64,000 bases of DNA from Winogradskyella jejuensis (lineage in GTDB: Bacteria; Bacteroidota; Bacteroidia; Flavobacteriales; Flavobacteriaceae): NCBI RefSeq assembly GCF_900129745.1, contig NZ_FQWS01000002.1, positions 186,001 through 250,000 of the forward strand. The letters are read 5' to 3'. Of the stretch, positions 32,745-41,141 are shown piece by piece. Every line of letters starts with the position of its first letter. Position 1 is the first letter of the stretch. Both the position numbers and the translations under genes were made by a program. The notes under the pieces are model-generated. The model did not search any database. It saw nothing but the letters and a program-made list of their open reading frames with translations, and was not told where the DNA came from.

Positions 32745-33956
32745 TTAATAAAGTTCGTTGTTCTTCTTCAAAATTCGTTTTAAATATACCAAAAGTAAAA
32801 CGCCTACAACTCCAAGCGCGCACATAAAGTACCAAGTAAATTCATAACCTAAATAGGCTGACATTTGTAAACCCGCATTATGCGAAAATATGCTTGCAAT
32901 AGAAAACGCCATAACATACATGGCGAGATATTCGCCTTGTTTTCCGCGTTTAGAACGATGCATGGCAAAAGCATTAGACATTGGGAAACCAATCATTTCG
33001 CCAATAGTCATTAGCACAATACCGATTACGAGTATACCGAGCCATGGTGTAATATTAAGCACAAAAAGACTTAAAATGGTAAGTGCTAATCCAAATAATG
33101 TGAGACCAATTTTTGTATAATTAGAGTTTTCTAACCACGCAATAATGGGCATTTCGATTAAGAAAATGATAAGTCCATTTAGACCTAAAAGGTATCCAAT
33201 TTCAGGCTCTGATAATAAATGGATGTCCTTGTAATAAAGAGGCATAGTTGAAAAGTACTGCATAAAAATGAATGCAAAAAGCACCATAGCCGCAAAGAAA
33301 ATCCAATACGGTTTGTCCTTATTTACAGAAATAGGATTTTCATTAACGTCAGTGTCAACCGCTTTTGCTTTTCTTGGATTAAGAACGCTCACTAAAAGAA
33401 GTGTTGCCAGAATACACGTTATGCCATCTACCCAAAACAGACCACTGTAACCAATAGTTGCAATAATGAGTCCGCCAATGGCAGGTCCAGCCGAAAACCC
33501 TAAATTAATCGCAAGTCGGATTAATGTAACAGAACGTGTTTTATTTTCGGGTTTGCTATACACGCTCATGGCGACGTACATAGCTGGTCTAAAGGTATCT
33601 GCAACAGTCATTACCAAAAATATACCAATACATATTTGAGCAAACGTGTCTAAAAATTGTAATCCAATAAATAGAAAACCTGTGGAAAGAAGACTTCTTA
33701 CCATAACTTTATAATAACCAATTTTGTCTGTGAGCTTTCCGCCAAGCCACGCGCCAGCCACTGAGCCAAGTCCAAAGCAAGTCATTACCCAGCCAACATT
33801 GGTTTGGCTTATTTCCATATCTTCTCTGAGATATAAGGATAAAAATGGAATTATCATCGTACCAGACCTGTTTATAAAGGTTATAAGCGCGAGCCACCAA
33901 ACTTCAGTAGATAAACCTTTGAAGGTGTTGATATAATTGGTGTAAAGTTTTTTCAT
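32745..33956 (-). CDS. MFS transporter
   Basis: This 403-residue protein has twelve predicted membrane segments. The family signature between segments 2 and 3 appears as GSVAGAWLGGKLTDKIGYYKV, which I split here: GSVAGAWLGG then KLTDKIGYYKV. A central basic loop (NPRKAKAVDTDVNENPISVN) separates the halves. It probably exports a small molecule, drug or metabolite. It heads an operon with the PfpI-type lipoprotein. Two terminator-like hairpins lie upstream of its start. The substrate is unknown. Confidence 0.92.
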   Translation of the reverse strand: MKKLYTNYINTFKGLSTEVWWLALITFINRSGTMIIPFLSLYLREDMEISQTNVGWVMTCFGLGSVAGAWLGGKLTDKIGYYKVMVRSLLSTGFLFIGLQFLDTFAQICIGIFLVMTVADTFRPAMYVAMSVYSKPENKTRSVTLIRLAINLGFSAGPAIGGLIIATIGYSGLFWVDGITCILATLLLVSVLNPRKAKAVDTDVNENPISVNKDKPYWIFFAAMVLFAFIFMQYFSTMPLYYKDIHLLSEPEIGYLLGLNGLIIFLIEMPIIAWLENSNYTKIGLTLFGLALTILSLFVLNITPWLGILVIGIVLMTIGEMIGFPMSNAFAMHRSKRGKQGEYLAMYVMAFSIASIFSHNAGLQMSAYLGYEFTWYFMCALGVVGVLLLVYLKRILKKNNELY

Positions 33957-33977
33957 TTTATAATAATCCTATAAATA

Positions 33978-34009
33978 AAAAGTCCGACACTGTTTGTTGT
34001 CGGACTTTT
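33978..34009. terminator. Strong hairpin in a divergent intergenic region
   Basis: AAAAGTCCGACA at 33978-33989 pairs perfectly with TGTCGGACTTTT at 33998-34009. It lies 22 bases upstream of the MFS start and no gene ends against it. It may be an attenuator in the MFS leader or the end of a small RNA. Confidence 0.6.
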
Positions 34010-34050
34010 AATGGGTTTTGGTTAGTTAAATATATCAACATTATAACACA

Positions 34051-34087
34051 CAAAAAGTCCGCCTTCTATATTTAGAAGTCTGCTTTT
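34051..34087. other. Second imperfect hairpin sharing AAAAAGTCCG
   Basis: CTTCTA at 34063-34068 pairs with TAGAAG at 34073-34078, and outer CAAAA with TTTTG. The left arm begins with the same AAAAAGTCCG as the hairpin at 33977. Confidence 0.45.
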
Positions 34088-34166
34088 GATTACATGTTAC
34101 AATTGAAAATTTCATTTAGTTTTGCGTTGATTTGCTCTCAAAGCTATAAAAAAAATGTTTAAGTTG

Positions 34167-34174
34167 TATTTTTG
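34167..34174 (+). promoter_or_regulatory. -7 promoter element of the DUF1684 gene
   Basis: TATTTTTG matches TAnnTTTG, 20 bases before the ATG. Confidence 0.5.
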
Positions 34175-34194
34175 GGATTTAAAATAATTAATAA

Positions 34195-34794
34195 ATGAGA
34201 TATATTCTTCTGGTCTTAGCATTTGTTTCTTTTACAGGCTGTGCTCAAAAAAAACCTGCTACAATTGGCGATACACCATGGCAAGTAAAGATGAACTCAG
34301 ACTTTAAAGATGCTAGTAAATCGCCTTTAAAAGCTAAGGATTTAAAAACGTTTGAAGGTTTAGATTTCTTCCCTTTCGATTCGAGTTATGTTGTCAAAGC
34401 TTCATTAAAGCGTACTCCAGATTCAGAATGGTTTAATATGAAAACAACAACAAGTCGTCTATCTAAAGAACGAGTTTACGGTATAGCGACTTTCATTTTA
34501 AAGGGAAAAGAATATAAATTGAATATCTATCAAGGTGAAGAAAATATGAATTCTGAAAAGTACAAAGACTATTTATTTCTCCCTTTTTTAGATAATACTA
34601 ATGGCGAAACCACTTACGCAGGCGGAAGATACATAGGGTTATCTATTCCAAAAGGTGATTCAATTACCATTGATTTTAATGAGGCGTACAATCCGTATTG
34701 CGCTTACAACGAAAAGTATTCTTGTCCAATTGTACCTAGAGCAAATTACCTAAATACAAGAGTGGAAGCTGGAGTTAAGGCTTTTAAGAAGTAG
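34195..34794 (+). CDS. DUF1684 family lipoprotein
   Basis: This 199-residue lipoprotein has lipobox VSFTGC with Cys16. The body matches DUF1684: LKTFEGLDFFPFDSSYVV, YGIATFILKGKEYKLNIYQG, DYLFLPFLDNTNGETTYAGG and IDFNEAYNPYCAYNEKYSCP, where the two Cys near the end and the NPYC..Y motif are characteristic. The family has no established function. Length is complete. It is first of a probable two-gene unit with a small membrane protein 29 bases downstream. Confidence 0.9.
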   Translation: MRYILLVLAFVSFTGCAQKKPATIGDTPWQVKMNSDFKDASKSPLKAKDLKTFEGLDFFPFDSSYVVKASLKRTPDSEWFNMKTTTSRLSKERVYGIATFILKGKEYKLNIYQGEENMNSEKYKDYLFLPFLDNTNGETTYAGGRYIGLSIPKGDSITIDFNEAYNPYCAYNEKYSCPIVPRANYLNTRVEAGVKAFKK

Positions 34795-34823
34795 ATTTAT
34801 TTTGTTTTAATATTCCATAGAAA

Positions 34824-35144
34824 GTGAATAAACTCGATTTTAGCGTATCATTAAGAGCAAAGGGATTATCTAAAGATGAGATGATAAAAGAAATGAATGT
34901 AAATGGATTTGATGCTTCAGAAATCAAATACTACTTAAAAAAATCTGACGAAGTTTACATAAATCAATTATTAGCTAATAAAGAATCTAGGAATTTAACT
35001 AAAACGAATCGGACTTTTAAATCGGTAGTTTTAGTTATTAGTCTTTTGTTGCTTGTAAGTGTTTTCTTTGGCTACGCATCAATAGGACTTATAGGACTTT
35101 TTATACTTTGGAGTTTAGTGAAATTTGGCTCTTACAGAAGGTGA
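34824..35144 (+). CDS. Small membrane protein, 106 residues
   Basis: This 106-residue protein has a soluble N-terminal half (SLRAKGLSKDEMIKEMNVNG and FDASEIKYYLKKSDEVY, helix-turn-helix-like in spacing) and two C-terminal membrane segments (about 67-82 and 83-99). The start is GTG at 34824. I do not recognise a family. It is probably cotranscribed with the DUF1684 gene. Confidence 0.6.
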   Translation: MNKLDFSVSLRAKGLSKDEMIKEMNVNGFDASEIKYYLKKSDEVYINQLLANKESRNLTKTNRTFKSVVLVISLLLLVSVFFGYASIGLIGLFILWSLVKFGSYRR

Positions 35145-35220
35145 AGCTTACTAACGTAATATGTCTGCTTTACTAAAAAATATAATAAAGTCTTCCCTTT
35201 TGGAAGATTTAGATGGGTTT

Positions 35221-35586
35221 CTACTTCACCAAAAACATACCTCCAAATACAGCTAAGAAACCAACAACAAAACTGCCAATTGTGTAGAGTGCAAATGATG
35301 TAAAATCTCCTGATTTTAGAAATACATGGTTCTCGTAAGCAAAAGTTGAGAACGTAGTAAAGCCACCGCAAAAACCTGTAGCTAAAAGTAAGGTTTGAGA
35401 CTCTGATAAACCTTCATTTTTTGCAGCAAGACCTAGTATAATTCCAATAAGTAAACTGCCTATAATATTTGCGGCAAATGTACCATAGGGTATACCGTTT
35501 TCAGAACTGTTAAGCCATTTTCCAACCAAGAAGCGTAAAGCACTTCCAAATCCGCCACCTACAAAAACCAATAGTAATTGCTTCAT
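35221..35586 (-). CDS. crcB: Fluoride channel CrcB (Fluc)
   Basis: This 121-residue protein has four membrane segments and the Fluc hallmarks: Asn40 in YGTFAANIIGSLLIG and GFCGGFTTFSTF at 71-82, which holds the polar track of the fluoride path. The family works as an antiparallel dimer that exports fluoride and protects against its toxicity. It starts directly after the stop of the SRPBCC/GyrI-like gene with no gap, so the two are cotranscribed. No fluoride riboswitch motif was seen upstream of the operon. Confidence 0.94.
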   Translation of the reverse strand: MKQLLLVFVGGGFGSALRFLVGKWLNSSENGIPYGTFAANIIGSLLIGIILGLAAKNEGLSESQTLLLATGFCGGFTTFSTFAYENHVFLKSGDFTSFALYTIGSFVVGFLAVFGGMFLVK

Positions 35587-36606
35587 TTATTTTACAGCTA
35601 AAAAGATTTCTGTGACCCAATCTGCAGGGTTTGGTTGACTTGTGGGGTCAGTTAAATACGATTCTAACATAGGACCTTCTTCAATAAGTTCTAGATTGTT
35701 TTCAGCTATATAAGCCATACCTTTTTCCCAAGCTTCTTTTAAATTTTCGTAATCCCCTTTTAAAGTCACTTTTACAGCTTTAAACGATTCTAGCTTTCCC
35801 GTAAGAATTTCTGGTTCGTTTGTGGTTATTTTAGAGCTTGTTGGCACACCACATGAAAACATTACGGCGTCGTTTGCTTCATCCCACTTATGATAGAGTA
35901 CAAAAGGAGCACCAGCAAACCTAATGTTATTACTAATAGCATAGCCACCTACTTTAGGAAGCATCTCTTGCATTTTTTCTTTAAAATTAGACATTTTACA
36001 AGATGTGGTGTTGTAAAGATAAAATCCACCACTATGCTGAGTTACACCATCTAAAGTGACAGAATAACGCTTCATATCTTTCTGAATTTGTTCATCTAGT
36101 AACTCTAGACCTCTTTCATAATGTGGGCCAATTTGTTTTTCCATACCTCCCATTAGGGTTGCAAATGCTTTAAAACCAAACGGTAAATCTTTTCCGGATA
36201 TTCTCCAGTTTACAGTTGTACTTCCATCATCGTTGGCAGTAAAATGCCATACAACATCAGATTTTGGAAAATCTGAAAATTGCATTTCTTGTACAATAGA
36301 ATCATTAGTAGCTGCAGCAATAGTTTTCATAGTGCCAATATCGCCGTCTTGTGTCCAAGAATATGAGCCTCCAACACCGCTAGTTTTTTGAGGTAAAGAA
36401 ATTTCGATTTCGGGATGTTCTTCTTTCCATGAATTCCATGCTTCCCAATTTTTAAAATCAATAACATTATTGTAAACAACAGATATAGGAGCCTTAATTG
36501 TTTTGCTTCGTTCTACTTCGTAAGAGTTAGGTTGAACTGCGATATAGATAGCAAGCCCAATAACAATGATAAGGAGCAGGAAAATGATGTATTTTAAAGC
36601 TTTCAT
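35587..36606 (-). CDS. SRPBCC domain protein with GyrI-like domain
   Basis: This 339-residue protein has one N-terminal membrane segment (ALKYIIFLLLIIVIGLAIYI), an SRPBCC/polyketide-cyclase-like domain (about 28-170; RSKTIKAPISVVYNNVIDFK, WEAWNSWKEEHPEIEI) and a GyrI/AraC effector-like domain (about 180-335; KMSNFKEKMQEMLPKVGGYA, EEGPMLESYLTDPTSQPNPA). Both domains bind small hydrophobic ligands in other proteins. A role in stress or ligand sensing at the inner membrane is possible, not shown. Its stop and the crcB start are adjacent. Confidence 0.85.
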   Translation of the reverse strand: MKALKYIIFLLLIIVIGLAIYIAVQPNSYEVERSKTIKAPISVVYNNVIDFKNWEAWNSWKEEHPEIEISLPQKTSGVGGSYSWTQDGDIGTMKTIAAATNDSIVQEMQFSDFPKSDVVWHFTANDDGSTTVNWRISGKDLPFGFKAFATLMGGMEKQIGPHYERGLELLDEQIQKDMKRYSVTLDGVTQHSGGFYLYNTTSCKMSNFKEKMQEMLPKVGGYAISNNIRFAGAPFVLYHKWDEANDAVMFSCGVPTSSKITTNEPEILTGKLESFKAVKVTLKGDYENLKEAWEKGMAYIAENNLELIEEGPMLESYLTDPTSQPNPADWVTEIFLAVK

Positions 36607-36630
36607 AGGGGATTGATTTTAGTTATTAAT

Positions 36631-36638
36631 CAAAGATA
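36631..36638 (-). promoter_or_regulatory. -7 promoter element of the SRPBCC-crcB operon
   Basis: On the minus strand TATCTTTG matches TAnnTTTG, 25 bases before the ATG. Confidence 0.5.
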
Positions 36639-36666
36639 GCAATTTTAAGGTATGTCTTTTTAGTGT

Positions 36667-36674
36667 TACATTTG
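36667..36674 (+). promoter_or_regulatory. -7 promoter element of the dipeptidyl peptidase III gene
   Basis: TACATTTG matches TAnnTTTG. It lies within a longer possible reading frame starting at 36663, so it supports the ATG at 36699. Confidence 0.55.
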
Positions 36675-36698
36675 TGTACAACTAAAATTAAATCAAAA

Positions 36699-38720
36699 AT
36701 GAAATTAAAATCAATATTGGGTATTGCTTTAGTAGCTTCACTTTTCTTTTCTTGTGGAGATGATAAAAATGAAGCGACTCCAGAAGCAAAAGAATTTAGC
36801 TATAACGTTGAGCAATTTGCAGACATTAAAATTTTACGTTATAAAATTCCTGGATGGGAAAATCTAACTTTAAAGGAGCAGAAGCTGGTATATTACTTAA
36901 CACAAGCAGGTTTGGCTGGAAGAGATATAATGTGGGACCAAAACTACAGACATAACCTAGCCATTAGAAAAGCACTTGAGAATATTTATACAAATTACGC
37001 AGGAGATAAAACATCGGATAATTGGAAAGCGTTTGAGGTCTATTTAAAGCGCGTATGGTTTAGTAATGGTATTCATCATCATTATTCCAACGATAAATTA
37101 AAACCTGGTTTTGATGAAGCATACTTCAATGAGTTATTAAAAGCTACGGGTACCAAACTAGATGGTATGGCTTATGCCGCTATATTTAATGATGAAGATT
37201 TAAAAAAGGTAAACCAGGCAAAAGGTGTAGATAATGTGGCGTTATCTGCTGTAAATTTTTACGGACCTAATGTAACAAACGAAGATGTCGAGAAGTTTTA
37301 CGCCGCTAAGAAATCACCTAATCCAGATAGACCGTTGTCTTTCGGACTTAACTCACAACTAGTAAAAGAAGATGGCGAATTAAAAGAGCGCGTTTACAAA
37401 TCTGGTGGGCTTTACGGAAGCGCTATCGATGAGATTGTAAAATGGTTAGAAAAAGCAAAGTCCGTTGCCGAAAATGAAGCTCAAGGAAATGCTCTTGGTT
37501 TATTAATCGACTATTACAAAACGGGCGATTTACAAACTTGGGACGACTACAATGTGGCTTGGACAGCGGCTACAGAAGGTAACGTCGATTACATTAATAG
37601 CTTTATTGAAGTGTATAACGATCCATTAGGTTACCGCGGAAGTTATGAGAACATTGTACAAATCAACGATTTTGATATGTCTCAAAAAATGGCAGTATTG
37701 TCTGAAAATGCACAGTGGTTCGAAGATAATTCTCCTTTAATGGACGAGCATAAAAAAGACAGTGTTGTTGGTGTTACATATAAAGTGGTAACCGTTGCTG
37801 GCGAAGCTGGTGACGCATCACCTAGCACTCCAATTGGAGTCAATTTACCAAATGCCAACTGGATAAGAAAAGAAGTAGGAAGTAAGTCTGTTTCTCTAGG
37901 AAATATTATTAATGCTTACAATAATGCAGGAAGTACAGGCAGATTGAAAGAGTTTGTTCACGATGAAGAAGAATTAAAGTTAGAAGAAGAATACGGACAA
38001 CTAGCAGACAAATTACACACCGCTTTACATGAAGTGATTGGACATGCCTCAGGACAATTAAATCCGGGTGTAGGTGAAACAAAAGAAACGCTGAAGAATT
38101 ACGCATCTACTTTAGAAGAAGGTCGTGCAGATTTAGTAGGTCTTTATTATTTGTATAATCCTAAGTTACAAGAATTAGGTTTAGTAGACGATTGGCAAAA
38201 AGTTGGAAAAGCAGCTTACGATGGATACATCCGTAATGGTTTGATGACGCAATTAATCCGATTAAATTTAGGTGATGATGTTGAAGAAGCACACATGCGT
38301 AACCGCCAATGGGTAAGTGCCTGGGCTTATGAAAAAGGGAAAGCAGATAATGTCATTGAGAAAGTAACTCGTGACGGAAAAACGTATTTCAATATCAATG
38401 ATTACGATAAATTACACGAGCTTTTTGGACAGTTATTACGCGAAACACAACGAATAAAATCTGAAGGAGATTACGCTGCTGTAGAAGCTTTAGTTGAGGG
38501 TTATGGTGTTAAAGTAGACCAGGCTATTCATAAAGAAGTTTTAGAACGTAACAAGCAATTTACATCTGCACCTTACAGTGGTTTCGTAAATCCAGTTTTA
38601 GTACCTGAGATGGATGATAATGGTGAAATTACTGCTATTAAAGTTACTCAACCAGAAGGATTTCCTGAGCAAATGTTAGAATACAGTAAAAACTACAGTT
38701 TTTTACCTACAAAAAATTAA
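36699..38720 (+). CDS. Dipeptidyl peptidase III family lipoprotein (M49)
   Basis: This 673-residue metallopeptidase removes dipeptides from the N-terminus of peptides. The M49 zinc site is HExxxH with one extra residue compared with most zinc peptidases: His444-Glu-Val-Ile-Gly-His449, where eukaryotic enzymes have HELLGH. The second motif is EEGRAD with Glu473/Glu474. The start MKLKSILGIALVASLFFSC gives a lipoprotein with Cys19. An upstream in-frame ATG (36663) is rejected because a promoter element lies between. Other family motifs such as FYGPNVTNEDVEKFYAAK are present. Envelope location suggests peptide scavenging. Single gene with terminator. Confidence 0.93.
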   Translation: MKLKSILGIALVASLFFSCGDDKNEATPEAKEFSYNVEQFADIKILRYKIPGWENLTLKEQKLVYYLTQAGLAGRDIMWDQNYRHNLAIRKALENIYTNYAGDKTSDNWKAFEVYLKRVWFSNGIHHHYSNDKLKPGFDEAYFNELLKATGTKLDGMAYAAIFNDEDLKKVNQAKGVDNVALSAVNFYGPNVTNEDVEKFYAAKKSPNPDRPLSFGLNSQLVKEDGELKERVYKSGGLYGSAIDEIVKWLEKAKSVAENEAQGNALGLLIDYYKTGDLQTWDDYNVAWTAATEGNVDYINSFIEVYNDPLGYRGSYENIVQINDFDMSQKMAVLSENAQWFEDNSPLMDEHKKDSVVGVTYKVVTVAGEAGDASPSTPIGVNLPNANWIRKEVGSKSVSLGNIINAYNNAGSTGRLKEFVHDEEELKLEEEYGQLADKLHTALHEVIGHASGQLNPGVGETKETLKNYASTLEEGRADLVGLYYLYNPKLQELGLVDDWQKVGKAAYDGYIRNGLMTQLIRLNLGDDVEEAHMRNRQWVSAWAYEKGKADNVIEKVTRDGKTYFNINDYDKLHELFGQLLRETQRIKSEGDYAAVEALVEGYGVKVDQAIHKEVLERNKQFTSAPYSGFVNPVLVPEMDDNGEITAIKVTQPEGFPEQMLEYSKNYSFLPTKN

Positions 38721-38744
38721 ACAATAGTTTTATAGAAATTAAAG

Positions 38745-38772
38745 AAGGAGGCTCAATCAAGTCTCCTTTTTT
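38745..38772. terminator. Terminator after dipeptidyl peptidase III
   Basis: AAGGAGGC pairs with GTCTCCTT (one G-T pair) around TCAATCAA, then a T run. The small membrane gene converges from the right. Confidence 0.65.
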
Positions 38773-38773
38773 A

Positions 38774-38959
38774 TTACATGAACAGAAACTTTACCGCAGC
38801 AATCATAGCTATAAAACCGATAAAGGCAAGAAGTATCCAAATAGTGCCTTTATAGTATTTTTTATGAAGTTTTAAATCTTTACGGTATTGGAACACGATT
38901 ACCGTAGCAAAAGCGATAAAAAATAATATTCCAAAAACTAATTGACCAGTCGTAAACAT
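38774..38959 (-). CDS. Small membrane protein, 61 residues
   Basis: This 61-residue protein has two membrane segments (about 5-22 and 40-59) joined by a basic loop (QYRKDLKLHKKYYKGT). It looks like a conserved small inner-membrane protein of Bacteroidota that I recall without a named function. It begins with ATG at 38957-38959. Confidence 0.65.
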   Translation of the reverse strand: MFTTGQLVFGILFFIAFATVIVFQYRKDLKLHKKYYKGTIWILLAFIGFIAMIAAVKFLFM

Positions 38960-39013
38960 CTTCTTATTTTTAATGCAAATTTAAGGATAACAAGATTAAA
39001 AAACTAAAGACAG

Positions 39014-39400
39014 ATGCAAGATAAAATAGATGCTGTAAAAGCATTTCACACCGCTTTCAAAATTGGATACAGAGAAACACCAAAAGCTCATCTGGGTATG
39101 GAAAAAAATCAACTCCGTTATAAATTGATGCGTGAAGAAAATGAAGAATATTTAGAAGCTGCTAATAACAATGATTTAGTTGAGGTTGCAGATGCCTTGG
39201 GAGATATGCTTTATATTTTATGCGGAACAATAATTGAGCATGGAATGCAGCATAAAATAGAAGAGGTTTTTGCTGAGATACAACGCAGTAATATGAGTAA
39301 ACTAGGAGAAGATGGAGAACCAATCTATCGGGAAGATGGTAAAGTCCTTAAAGGACCAAATTATTTTAAGCCTAACATTGCGACTATATTAGAATCATAA
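39014..39400 (+). CDS. MazG-like nucleotide pyrophosphohydrolase
   Basis: This 128-residue all-alpha NTP pyrophosphatase belongs to the MazG/HisE-like superfamily. The magnesium-binding motif is split as expected: EENEEYLEAANNNDLVEVAD with EExxE, then DALGDMLYIL with ExxD spacing. The C-terminal FAEIQRSNMSKLGEDG, with KGPNYFKPNI, is also typical of the phosphoribosyl-ATP-like group. It may clean up modified nucleotides or act in a metabolic step. The N-terminal FHTAFKIGYRETPK is characteristic for this subgroup. Single gene, strong terminator. Confidence 0.88.
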   Translation: MQDKIDAVKAFHTAFKIGYRETPKAHLGMEKNQLRYKLMREENEEYLEAANNNDLVEVADALGDMLYILCGTIIEHGMQHKIEEVFAEIQRSNMSKLGEDGEPIYREDGKVLKGPNYFKPNIATILES

Positions 39401-39428
39401 AAAAAAGCAGCCCAAGGCTGCTTTTTTT
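39401..39428. terminator. Bidirectional terminator
   Basis: GCAGCC pairs with GGCTGC around CAA, with A6 before and T7 after. Serves the MazG-like gene and ilvE. Confidence 0.85.
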
Positions 39429-39435
39429 GATTGTA

Positions 39436-40506
39436 TTATTTAACCTCATATCGCCAGTCGTGTTTGTCCTCGGCTAGATTATGTTGTATATTAAGCAATG
39501 TTGATTTAAATAAGGTGGCATAAGAGTTCTCTTCTTCAGGAATCTCAAATACATCACCAGCGTGTTCAAAAGCAGATACGGGGCTAATAACAGCAGCTGT
39601 ACCAGCACCAAAAATTTCTTTTAAACTTCCATTTTTAGCGGCATCTTTTATTTCTTTTACACTTACGCGTCTTACTTCACATTCAATACCTAAATCTTCT
39701 GCAAGTTGTATCACGCTTTTTCGTGTAACTCCATCTAAAATTCTATCATTATTTGGAGCAGTAATTAATTTGTCTCCAATTCTAAAGAAGATATTCATTG
39801 TGCCAGCTTCCTCAAGGTAATCGTGAGTACTAGCGTCTGTCCAAATAATTTGCTGAAATCCTTTTTTCTGTGCTAAACTCGTTGGGTAAAATTGAGCGCC
39901 GTAATTTCCAGCAGCCTTAGCGAAGCCAACACCACCATCGGCAGAACGACTAAACTTCTCTGCAAATAATACGCGTACAGGCTCATTGTAGTAAGCTTTT
40001 GCTGGCGAGCAGATAATCATAAAACGATATTCATTTGCAGGAGAAGCCGATATAGCTGGCTCAGTAGCAATTACAAATGGTCTTAAATATAAAGAGTTAC
40101 CAACGCCAGGTTTAATCCATTCAGAGTCTAATTTTAGTAAGGTTTCTAGACCTTTAAAAAAATAATCCTTAGGAAATTCAGGGATTGCCATACGAGCAGA
40201 AGACTTATTAATACGCTCAAAATTTTGGTCAGGTCTAAACAAAAATACCTTTCCATCTTCATCTTTATAGGCTTTCATACCCTCAAAAACAGCTTGTCCG
40301 TAATGAAACACACGAGCAGAAGGGTCGATAGTCATAGCTTGATATGGCATTATCTGTGGTTTCTGCCATTCACCATCCTTAAAATCGCAAACAAACATAT
40401 GATCTGTAAAAACTCGTCCAAATGTGAGATTGTTAAAATCTACATCATTGATTTTAGAAGTTTTAGCTTTTACTAAATCGATTTCGTAAGTTGGAATTAT
40501 AGCCAT
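39436..40506 (-). CDS. ilvE: Branched-chain amino acid aminotransferase
   Basis: This 356-residue PLP enzyme of fold type IV interconverts branched-chain amino acids and 2-oxo acids. It belongs to the longer BCAT form: HYGQAVFEGMKAYKDEDGKV near residue 68, LRPFVIATEPAI near 141, the PLP lysine Lys197 in GFAKAAGNYG, and DYLEEAGTMNIFF and ILDGVTRKSVIQLA in the phosphate-binding part. A -7 element lies 24 bases upstream. Single gene. Its product, via 2-oxo acids, could feed the branched-chain E2 and IcmF encoded elsewhere in the window; that link is inference. Confidence 0.95.
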   Translation of the reverse strand: MAIIPTYEIDLVKAKTSKINDVDFNNLTFGRVFTDHMFVCDFKDGEWQKPQIMPYQAMTIDPSARVFHYGQAVFEGMKAYKDEDGKVFLFRPDQNFERINKSSARMAIPEFPKDYFFKGLETLLKLDSEWIKPGVGNSLYLRPFVIATEPAISASPANEYRFMIICSPAKAYYNEPVRVLFAEKFSRSADGGVGFAKAAGNYGAQFYPTSLAQKKGFQQIIWTDASTHDYLEEAGTMNIFFRIGDKLITAPNNDRILDGVTRKSVIQLAEDLGIECEVRRVSVKEIKDAAKNGSLKEIFGAGTAAVISPVSAFEHAGDVFEIPEEENSYATLFKSTLLNIQHNLAEDKHDWRYEVK

Positions 40507-40529
40507 ATATTGTTATTGATTTGATGTTG

Positions 40530-40537
40530 CAAAAGTA
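40530..40537 (-). promoter_or_regulatory. -7 promoter element of ilvE
   Basis: On the minus strand TACTTTTG followed by C matches TAnnTTTG, with TTTG at 40561-40564 as a possible -33 element. Confidence 0.55.
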
Positions 40538-40625
40538 CGCAATCATTCTCGTTGTAAAACCAAAGATTACCTTAAAATTTAATAAATTTGTTAAACCAAT
40601 TATTAACAACTAAAACACTATAAAA

Positions 40626-41141
40626 ATGAAGAATATTTTAAGTCTACTACTAATCACTGTGTTAGTGGTTTCATGTAAGAACGATACTAAAAAAGCAGAA
40701 GAAATTCAAGAGATAGAGGTTAAAGAAATGTCTGAAGAAATAGCTTACAACAGCTATGGAGAAAAAATTACTGATGCAGATGCTTTAACATCGGAGCGCA
40801 TGCTGCAGTATTACGATGCTATGAAGGTGGGTGATACTTTAAATGCTAAAGTTAGAGGTAATATTACTGAAGTATGTTCTAAAAAAGGATGTTGGATGAA
40901 GTTAGATATGGGCAATGGGAAGATTGTCCGTGTAACTTTTAAAGACTACGGATTTTTTATGCCTCTAGATGCTACAGGAGAAGTTGTAATTAACGGAAAA
41001 GCATTTGTAAAAGAAACATCTGTAGAAGATTTAAAGCATTATGCTGAAGACGCTGGTGAAACTCCTGAAGAAATTGCAAAAATTACAGAGCCAGAAGTGA
41101 CCCTATCTTTTGAAGCAGATGGCGTTTTACTTAAACAATAG
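40626..41141 (+). CDS. DUF4920 family lipoprotein
   Basis: This 171-residue lipoprotein has lipobox VLVVSC with Cys17. The C-terminal domain (about 60-165) matches DUF4920: GDTLNAKVRGNITEVCSKKG, CWMKLDMGNG, VTFKDYGFFMPLDATG and VVINGKAFVKETSVEDL. The family is an OB-like fold with two conserved Cys (here in EVCSKKGCW) and no known activity. The stop overlaps the GTG start of mnmD by one base (TAGTG), so translation is probably coupled. Confidence 0.9.
   Translation: MKNILSLLLITVLVVSCKNDTKKAEEIQEIEVKEMSEEIAYNSYGEKITDADALTSERMLQYYDAMKVGDTLNAKVRGNITEVCSKKGCWMKLDMGNGKIVRVTFKDYGFFMPLDATGEVVINGKAFVKETSVEDLKHYAEDAGETPEEIAKITEPEVTLSFEADGVLLKQ

Noticed and set aside
35132..35371. 79-residue minus-strand frame overlapping crcB
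   Set aside because: It shadows the crcB gene in another frame, while crcB has full family motifs.
36663..36698. Longer N-terminus for dipeptidyl peptidase III
   Set aside because: A -7 promoter element lies in this stretch and the downstream ATG gives a proper lipoprotein signal.
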